Positions 58,237-64,000 of a DNA stretch of 64,000 bases are shown here, piece by piece. The number at the start of each line of letters is the position of its first letter. Position 1 is the first letter of the stretch. Location: assembly GCF_001654985.1 (NCBI RefSeq), contig NZ_LXEU01000015.1, positions 124,001 to 188,000 of the forward strand. The letters are read 5' to 3'. The notes beneath the pieces were generated by a model. It ran no database searches and was not told where the DNA came from. It was given only the letters and a program-made list of their open reading frames with translations. Source of the DNA: Kluyvera georgiana ATCC 51603 (GTDB lineage Bacteria > Pseudomonadota > Gammaproteobacteria > Enterobacterales > Enterobacteriaceae). The position numbers and the translations under genes are program-made.

Positions 58237-58320
58237 CCGGGTTAATCTTACTACTAAACCACTGTTTTAAATTTTAGCAAGCGGCGACTCACGCAATCGT
58301 ATCAGTTGTGACCGGGTTAA
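58237..58320. promoter_or_regulatory. CCGGGTTAA direct repeats in the divergent promoter region
   Basis: CCGGGTTAA occurs at 58237-58245 and 58312-58320, in the same orientation and 75 bp apart (about seven helical turns), between the AraC-type gene and the DUF2264 gene. Positioned near each promoter, they are likely operators for the regulator. Confidence 0.5.
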
Positions 58321-58390
58321 CATTTCTCAGTACTGCCAATTCTCTATCCTTTAGCCACTTTCGAGGATGGTTAATTCAGGGGGCAGGACA

Positions 58391-60205
58391 GTGAGCGAAA
58401 TATCAAAAATATTGTCATCACGAGAAGACGTAACAACAACGCTGATGACGATGCTGAGCGCTCTCGATAAACAATTTCCCGCTGGCGTGGCGCAGTTTTC
58501 GCTGGGTAACACCTGTGCGCACTACACCACGGATATCGCGGAGATGGAGGGCTTATCGAGAGCGCTTTGGGGGCTGTTCCCGCTGCTGGCGGGCGGGGCA
58601 GAGGCGCCGTTCAGCGACAAGTATATTACGGCCATTAAGCTTGGCACCGATCCGCACAGCCCGTCCTACTGGGGCGAAACCGGGCCGTACGATCAGCGGC
58701 TGGTCGAAATGGCCGCCTACGGCCTGGGGCTGGCGCTGCTGCAGAACAAACTGACCGCGCATTTCAGCGACGCAGAACTGGCAAATCTGCACCGCTGGCT
58801 GAATCAAATCACCGATGCCCAGATGCCGGACAGCAACTGGAACTATTTCGCGGTGATTGTCCAGTTGGGCTTTAAGCGCGCCGGGCTGCCTTACGATCAG
58901 GCGGCGATCGACCGTCGCTTTGAGATGATGGAAGCCTACTATCTTGGCGACGGCTGGTACTCCGATGGCCCCGGCCGGCCGAAAGACTACTACATCTCGA
59001 TGGCGTTCCACTTCTATGGCCTGATTTACGCCACCCTGAACGCCAATGATGACCCGGCCCGCGCGGCGACGCTGCGCGATCGCGCCAGCCTGTTTGCCAA
59101 AGATTTTATCTACATGTCCGCCGCCGATGGCGCGTCGGTGCCGTTTGGTCGCAGCCTGACCTACCGTTTTGCCATGGTGGCTTTCTGGAGCGGCGTGGCG
59201 TTTGCTGAGCTTGATGTGTTCTCGCCGGGCGTCGTGAAAGGCATTATCCTGCGTCACCTGCGCTGGTGGTTGGCGCAGCCGATTTTCGATCGCGACGGTA
59301 TTTTAACGCTGGGTTTCGCGTACCCGAATCTGGCGATGTGCGAAGACTACAATTCACCGGGCTCGCCGTACTGGGCGCTGAAAGTGTTCCTGATTCTGGC
59401 GCTGCCCGCCAATCATGCGTTCTGGCAGGCTGAAGAGCTGCCGCTGCCGACGTTAGACCCGGTTCACGCCATTGTCCCGGCACAGCAGATTTTGCAACAC
59501 GATGAAGGTTCGCAGCACGTGGTGATGCTCACCTCCGGACAGCTGGAGCTGAACAACTACGTCAATACCGAAGCCAAATACACCAAATTTGCCTACTCCA
59601 CCCGTTTTGGTTTCACCATCGAGCGTGGGCGCTATGGCATTAAACACGCGGCCTGCGACTCCATGCTGCTGCTGTCGGATAACGACAACTACTGGCGTGG
59701 GCGTCGCGAATGCGCCCGCGTGGAGATGCTGGACGGCGCGATCTACTCCCGCTGGCTGCCGTGGCACGACGTGCAGATCGATACCTGGCTGATTCCCTGC
59801 GGCGAATGGCACGTGCGCGTTCACCGTGTTAATACCGCGCGTCGTCTGCAAACGGTGGAGGGCGGTTTCGCGGTGATGAAGGCCGATGCGGAAATCACTG
59901 GAGGCCAAAGCCGCGTTCGTGCCGCTAATGGTACCAGCGTGGTGGTCGATCTCTCCCCGCACGCGGTGCGCCAGGCTGACTGCGTGATTACGCCGCCAAA
60001 CAGCAGCGTGATGTTCCCGGAATGCGCGGCTATCCCCATGCTCTCTGGCGATATCGCCCCCGGCGAACACTGGTTGTGTTGCGCCGTCGCCGCGAGCGGA
60101 GACGCGGATGCACCGCTACCGGCATTGCCGATGCTGCATATTGAAAACAATGCGCTAAGCGTCAGGGATAACGTGAGCGGAAAAATAACAAATTTAAGTT
60201 TATAA
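58391..60205 (+). CDS. DUF2264 family protein
   Basis: A 604-residue protein, mainly helical in its first 360 residues (an alpha/alpha-toroid pattern) and beta-rich after. Motifs such as DIAEMEGLSRALWGLFPLL, GPYDQRLVEMAAYGLGLAL, MPDSNWNYFAVIVQLGFKR and DGWYSDGPGRPKDYYISMAFHFYGLIYA fit DUF2264, a family linked to polysaccharide breakdown. No signal peptide is seen, so it acts in the cytoplasm. GTG 58391 was taken as the start because AGGGGG precedes it by 7 bases; ATG 58367 is an alternative. A lyase or hydrolase acting on imported oligosaccharide is inferred. Confidence 0.82.
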   Translation: MSEISKILSSREDVTTTLMTMLSALDKQFPAGVAQFSLGNTCAHYTTDIAEMEGLSRALWGLFPLLAGGAEAPFSDKYITAIKLGTDPHSPSYWGETGPYDQRLVEMAAYGLGLALLQNKLTAHFSDAELANLHRWLNQITDAQMPDSNWNYFAVIVQLGFKRAGLPYDQAAIDRRFEMMEAYYLGDGWYSDGPGRPKDYYISMAFHFYGLIYATLNANDDPARAATLRDRASLFAKDFIYMSAADGASVPFGRSLTYRFAMVAFWSGVAFAELDVFSPGVVKGIILRHLRWWLAQPIFDRDGILTLGFAYPNLAMCEDYNSPGSPYWALKVFLILALPANHAFWQAEELPLPTLDPVHAIVPAQQILQHDEGSQHVVMLTSGQLELNNYVNTEAKYTKFAYSTRFGFTIERGRYGIKHAACDSMLLLSDNDNYWRGRRECARVEMLDGAIYSRWLPWHDVQIDTWLIPCGEWHVRVHRVNTARRLQTVEGGFAVMKADAEITGGQSRVRAANGTSVVVDLSPHAVRQADCVITPPNSSVMFPECAAIPMLSGDIAPGEHWLCCAVAASGDADAPLPALPMLHIENNALSVRDNVSGKITNLSL

Positions 60206-60301
60206 CCCTCCGGATAAAAGAATAAACCGGAATATCCCCTCGCCAGCTTTGAATTGTCATGATTCAGAGCTGGCACCCTACAAAGTTTTGTCGAGGACCG
60301 T

Positions 60302-61570
60302 ATGGAAAAAATAGCGTCTCCAAACAGGCTTGAATATTACAAAATTAGTTCGTTTATCTTTTTATACTTCTTTACCTGGTCCGCCAGTATTGGCCTCTTT
60401 GCCATTTGGCTCGGGCAAAAAGCGGAGCTCAGTGGCGCAGTTATTGGCACCGTTTTTGCCGTTAACGGAATATTCTCGGTGATTCTCAAACCGATCTACG
60501 GCTATATTCTTGATAAAATCGGCATGAGTAAATATCTGCTCTATTTTGTGGTGGTGATGTCCGCCCTGATGGCGCCGTTCTTTATTTATGTATACCAGCC
60601 ACTGCTGCTGTCTTACACCACCCTCGGGATTATTGTCGGGGCAATTTATCTGAGCTTCGCATGGTATGCCGGCGTGGCGGCCTGTGAATCGTATGCCGAT
60701 CGTTACAGCCGTCTGAACAGCATGGAGTTCGGCCAGATTCGTATGTGGGGCTCGCTCGGTTGGGCGGTGGCGTCCTCATTCTCCGGTCTGCTGTTTAATA
60801 TCTCTCCGGCCTACAACTTTATTCTCGGCAGCGTAGCGTCGCTGGTCATGCTGGCAGTGTTAATCAGCCTGAAGGTCGATACCCAGACGGCGAATGCAAG
60901 TGCTGTGATTTCTAAAGATAAAATTGTCCTGAAAGACGTTTTCGATCTGCTGAAAAGCGGCAAATTCTGGGCCTTCTGCCTGTATGTGGCCGGGGTTGCA
61001 TGGATGATGTTTGTCGCTGAGCAGCAGTTCTCCCGTTATTTTGTGACCTTCTTTGATGATGTTCATGAAGGGAATACCATATTTGGCCTGCTCGGCACGG
61101 TACAGTCCGGCACCGAATTTGTGATGTATATATTTATGCCGATGTTTGTGAATTATATCGGTGCAAAACGCGGTCTGATTATAGTCGGCGCATTAGTTGG
61201 CGCACGACTGGTTATTTCAGGCCTGTGCGACTCTCATCTGCTGATTTCCGTTATTAAGCCGCTGTACGGTCTGGAAATTTGTCTGCTGCTGGTATCAGTC
61301 TTTAAATATATTGCCGAGCATTTCGATAAACGCGTTAATGCCACCATGTATTTATTAGGCTATCAGGCGATGCTGTATATCGGTAACGTCGTGGTCTCGT
61401 CCCCGGCAGGATTATTGTACGACCGTATTGGTTTCGAAAAAACCTATATTATTATGGGCGGAATTGCGCTGTTCTTTACGCTTATCTCCGCGTTCACTTT
61501 ATCCGCCTGTAAACGTCAGAATCATCGCCAGCCAGCCCTTGATGTGGCTGAAAATGGTATTTCTAAATAA
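60302..61570 (+). CDS. Oligosaccharide:H+ symporter, LacY-like MFS
   Basis: A 422-residue permease with twelve helices. It resembles LacY/RafB in TWSASIGLFAIWLGQ, NGIFSVILKPIYGYILDKIGMSKYLL (the MFS loop motif) and MEFGQIRMWGSLGWAVASSF, where Glu and Arg correspond to the LacY sugar-binding region around E126 and R144. It lies between DUF2264 and GH88 genes. It probably brings in a disaccharide with an unsaturated uronate for intracellular cleavage. Confidence 0.88.
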   Translation: MEKIASPNRLEYYKISSFIFLYFFTWSASIGLFAIWLGQKAELSGAVIGTVFAVNGIFSVILKPIYGYILDKIGMSKYLLYFVVVMSALMAPFFIYVYQPLLLSYTTLGIIVGAIYLSFAWYAGVAACESYADRYSRLNSMEFGQIRMWGSLGWAVASSFSGLLFNISPAYNFILGSVASLVMLAVLISLKVDTQTANASAVISKDKIVLKDVFDLLKSGKFWAFCLYVAGVAWMMFVAEQQFSRYFVTFFDDVHEGNTIFGLLGTVQSGTEFVMYIFMPMFVNYIGAKRGLIIVGALVGARLVISGLCDSHLLISVIKPLYGLEICLLLVSVFKYIAEHFDKRVNATMYLLGYQAMLYIGNVVVSSPAGLLYDRIGFEKTYIIMGGIALFFTLISAFTLSACKRQNHRQPALDVAENGISK

Positions 61571-61595
61571 GCCTTACTGATTGAAGGAACCGAAT

Positions 61596-62786
61596 ATGTT
61601 AAACCAAATCGTTGAGGAAAAATTACGTGAATTCCCGGGCGCTCCCGTTAATCTGCAAACGTTTAACGATGAGCTGTGCTCGGCGCGTAGCCATGTCCTT
61701 AAGCTGATTAGCCGTCATTTAACGGATTTCGGTGATAAATTCCCCGGCGAGGCCTGCGTTAAAGGTTATTACCCGTTAACCGAAAACGTTGAATGGACCA
61801 CCAGCTTCTGGACCGGGCAGCTCTGGCTGGCGTGGGAAATGACCGGTGATGAGAAGTATCGGGCGCTGGCGGAAAAACACGTGCGTTCATTCGGCCTGCG
61901 CATTGCCGGGCGTCATGATACCAATACCCACGATCTGGGCTTTCTGTACACGCTCTCCTGCGTATCGGCGTGGCGCCTGACCGGCAATCGCGACGCGCGC
62001 GGTTTTTCCCTGCAGGCGGCGGAAGCGCTGCTCGAACGCTTCCACCGCAAAGCGGAAATCATTCAGGCCTGGGGCGTGTTGACCGATCCGGAGCAGGCCG
62101 GGCGCATGATCATCGACTGCACCATGAACCTGCCGTTGCTGTACTGGGCGACGGAACAGACCGGCGACCCGCGCTTTGCCGATGCGGCCCGCGCGCATGT
62201 GCGTCAGTCTGCGAAGTATCTGGTGCGTGAAGATGCTTCGACCTACCACACCTACTATATGGACGTGCAGACCGGCGAACCGCGCTTTGGCAAAACGCAG
62301 CAGGGTTATGCCGACGACTCCTGCTGGTCGCGCGGCCAGGCGTGGGGCATCTACGGCTTTATGCTGAGTTTCCTCTACACCGGCGATAAGGAACTGATTA
62401 GCTTGTCGAAAAAGCTGGCGAACTACTTCCTTAACCGTTTACCGGAGGATGCGATCTGTCACTGGGATCTGGCGCTTGTCGGCACCGATGCGCTGCGTGA
62501 TTCGTCATCGGCGGCGATTGCGGTATGTGGACTGCTGGAGCTGGTGAAGCATCTGCCGACCACCGATCCGGATCGTGAACGCTATCAGCAGTGGGCGATG
62601 GGCATCATGTCGTCGCTGTCAAAAAACTATCTGATGGGGTTAGACGAGCCGGGTACCGGCGTGCTGAAGCATTCGGTGTATCACTTCGCCAGCGATAAAG
62701 GCGTGGATGAGTGCTGTAGCTGGGGGGATTACTTCTATGTGGAAGCGCTGGTACGTATGACGCAGAGCTGGAAGCTGTACTGGTAA
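61596..62786 (+). CDS. GH88 unsaturated glucuronyl hydrolase
   Basis: A 396-residue cytoplasmic enzyme without signal peptide. GH88 motifs: THDLGFLYTLSC with Asp113, MIIDCTMNLPLLYWATEQTGD with Asp174 (the two catalytic aspartates), DASTYHTYYMDVQTGEP and QGYADDSCWSRGQAWGIYGFML. Such enzymes hydrate the 4,5-unsaturated glucuronate left by polysaccharide lyases, releasing a sugar and a keto-uronate. ATG 61596 is chosen, 7 bases after GAAGGAA. It is last in the DUF2264-MFS-GH88 operon. Confidence 0.93.
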   Translation: MLNQIVEEKLREFPGAPVNLQTFNDELCSARSHVLKLISRHLTDFGDKFPGEACVKGYYPLTENVEWTTSFWTGQLWLAWEMTGDEKYRALAEKHVRSFGLRIAGRHDTNTHDLGFLYTLSCVSAWRLTGNRDARGFSLQAAEALLERFHRKAEIIQAWGVLTDPEQAGRMIIDCTMNLPLLYWATEQTGDPRFADAARAHVRQSAKYLVREDASTYHTYYMDVQTGEPRFGKTQQGYADDSCWSRGQAWGIYGFMLSFLYTGDKELISLSKKLANYFLNRLPEDAICHWDLALVGTDALRDSSSAAIAVCGLLELVKHLPTTDPDRERYQQWAMGIMSSLSKNYLMGLDEPGTGVLKHSVYHFASDKGVDECCSWGDYFYVEALVRMTQSWKLYW

Positions 62787-62794
62787 TATGTCGT

Positions 62795-62824
62795 CTGGAG
62801 TCGGCGTGTTTACGCCGACTCCAG
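62795..62824. terminator. Hairpin between GH88 gene and ygiN
   Basis: CTGGAGTCGGCGT pairs perfectly with ACGCCGACTCCAG around a 4-base loop. It lacks a T-run, so it may act as a Rho-assisted terminator or message-stabilising stem for both convergent genes. Confidence 0.6.
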
Positions 62825-62836
62825 TGAAATACGGGC

Positions 62837-63151
62837 TTAAACGCCCGCTTGCAGAATACGAATGCTCGTATCCAGCACGTCGCCTTTCACCGCTTCACCC
62901 CAGGCTTTCATATGTGGGGTTTGCAGGTGCGCTTCAAGATGTGCCACGCTTTCCCACATTTCGACCATCACGATTGAGTCCGGGGCGGTCGTCTGGAAAC
63001 TCACGCCCGCGACGTGATCAACCATCGGTGCATAGCCGTGGCAGCCGTCTTCTTTCAGGACGGTCGGGATAATTTTCGCGAACTGATCCAGTACCGCCTG
63101 ACGGTGGTGTTGGCCGGGACGGGTACGGATTTCAGCAATAACTGTCAACAT
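62837..63151 (-). CDS. ygiN: Quinol monooxygenase
   Basis: A 104-residue ABM-domain protein (MLTVIAEIRTRPGQHHRQAVLDQFAKIIPTVLKEDG; MVEMWESVAHLEAHLQTPHM), same length as E. coli YgiN, which oxidises menadiol. Lies 30 bases after mdaB in the same direction, forming a quinone redox pair. Confidence 0.96.
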   Translation of the reverse strand: MLTVIAEIRTRPGQHHRQAVLDQFAKIIPTVLKEDGCHGYAPMVDHVAGVSFQTTAPDSIVMVEMWESVAHLEAHLQTPHMKAWGEAVKGDVLDTSIRILQAGV

Positions 63152-63181
63152 GATTAACTCCTTCTAATTCCTGACTAACAG

Positions 63182-63763
63182 TTAACCAAAAATTTTCCCA
63201 AGATGCTCGCGATATTCTGCAACGTAGCGCGGAATGTCCGGCATTTTAATCACGTCGTTGGCGATAAAGGTTGGCAGCGCTTCCATTCCCAGGAACTGGT
63301 TGGCTTTGTGGAACGGCAGATACACGCCGTCAACGCCCACGCCGTGGAAGAACTGTTCTTTATCGGTAAAGGCTTCCATCGGTGCGTTCCAGGTCAGGGA
63401 CAGCATGTAGGTTTTGCCCTGAATCAGGCCGCCAGAACCGTATTTCTTGCTCGCGTCGGAGCGGGTGCGGCCATCGCTGGCGTACAGGGAGCCGTGACCT
63501 TCGGTGAAGACGTCATCGATGTATTTTTTCACGGTCCACGGTGCGCCCATCCACCAGCCCGGCATCTGCCAGATGACGGAGTCCGCCCACAGGAAGTTCT
63601 GCACTTCGGCTTTGACATCGTAGTCGCCGTCGGCGCGAACCACTTTAACATCATGCCCGAGGTCGCGCAGGAAGGTTTCCGCGACTTCGGTCAGGGTGTC
63701 ATTCAGCTGGCCGTTGGAGTGGCCGAATTTTTTCGCGCCGTTAACAATCAGGATATTGCTCAT
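63182..63763 (-). CDS. mdaB: NADPH:quinone oxidoreductase MdaB
   Basis: A 193-residue FAD-dependent flavodoxin-like reductase. NILIVNGAKKFGHSNGQLNDTL near the N-terminus and IWQMPGWWMGAPWTVKKYIDDVFTEG in the centre match E. coli MdaB; it reduces quinones by two electrons. Upstream of ygiN in an operon adjoining qseC; ygiZ of E. coli is missing here. Confidence 0.96.
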   Translation of the reverse strand: MSNILIVNGAKKFGHSNGQLNDTLTEVAETFLRDLGHDVKVVRADGDYDVKAEVQNFLWADSVIWQMPGWWMGAPWTVKKYIDDVFTEGHGSLYASDGRTRSDASKKYGSGGLIQGKTYMLSLTWNAPMEAFTDKEQFFHGVGVDGVYLPFHKANQFLGMEALPTFIANDVIKMPDIPRYVAEYREHLGKIFG

Positions 63764-63869
63764 TATATGTCCTCAATAAAATGCCTTTGTCAGCCATGAT
63801 ACCCGGCAACTTGCTGGGGTTAAATGTGCAAAATGTGCAAAGTCTTTTGCTGAAATAGCAATAATCTCT

Positions 63870-64000
63870 TCAGCCACGAATATCGACCTGGAAACCGCCG
63901 TTGGGCACATTGCGGAAAGTCACGGACATATGATGTAACGCCGCGATGCGCTGCACGATAGACAGCCCCAGGCCGCTGCCGGTGGCATCCTGGCCCGGCG
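63870..64000 (-). CDS. qseC: Sensor histidine kinase QseC, C-terminal fragment
   Basis: The last 42 codons of a gene extending past the window. It reads DATGSGLGLSIVQRIAALHH, the G2 box of a histidine kinase ATPase domain, and ends VDIRG. The position next to mdaB identifies it as QseC, the sensor paired with QseB. The final residues differ from E. coli, as expected for this variable tail. Confidence 0.88.
   Translation of the reverse strand, partial: PGQDATGSGLGLSIVQRIAALHHMSVTFRNVPNGGFQVDIRG

Overview
This window is an enterobacterial chromosome, most like the Enterobacter/Klebsiella/Citrobacter group. The core gene order matches the E. coli rpoD-tolC-parE neighbourhood (ileX, mug, rpoD, dnaG, rpsU, tsaD, plsY, folB, uppP, cca, ygiM, ygiF, glnE, hldE, ubiK, ribB, zupT, ygiD, ygiC, ygiB, tolC, nudF, yqiB, cpdA, yqiA, parE, ygiN, mdaB, qseC), but several accessory blocks are set into it. 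Family names come from recognition of sequence motifs; no database search was run.

Layout. 1-5752: end of a carbohydrate operon with an ABC-importer binding protein (partial), two permeases (the first frameshifted), a GH13 alpha-glucosidase-like enzyme, a GH130 enzyme and a DUF1861 protein. 5788-10570: patA with sigma54/NtrC sites, aer with a flagellar sigma28-type promoter, and the divergent yqjI/yqjH metal-response pair. 11052-15291: genes not in the E. coli order: a POT peptide transporter, a YoaC-like protein and an OafA-type acyltransferase.

15530-26619: an 11,042-bp integrated phage satellite between 48-bp direct repeats of the 3' part of tRNA-Ile2. It carries a P4-type integrase, AlpA-like regulators, an Ash/Icd-like gene, DUF4222, a P4-type primase/helicase C-terminal protein, an iteron-like array, a lambda gpE-like capsid gene, a lambda gpD-like decoration gene, a complete lambda-type cos site (cosQ, cosN, R3, R2, R1) and a lambda gpI-like tail-assembly gene. 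No terminase, portal or protease is present. The simplest reading is a cos-packaged satellite that uses the terminase, portal and tails of a lambda-like helper but supplies its own shell proteins. An AT-rich unknown gene (25611-26255) lies in the usual cargo position next to attR.

26574-54170: tRNA-Ile2 and the conserved housekeeping block, including the rpsU-dnaG-rpoD macromolecular synthesis operon, the FMN riboswitch of ribB, and tolC with a marbox. 54470-62786: an inserted catabolic locus with a TRAP transporter, AraC-type regulator, DUF2264 protein, LacY-like symporter and GH88 unsaturated glucuronyl hydrolase. It probably serves uptake and breakdown of uronate-containing oligosaccharides. 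62837-64000: ygiN, mdaB and the 3' end of qseC.
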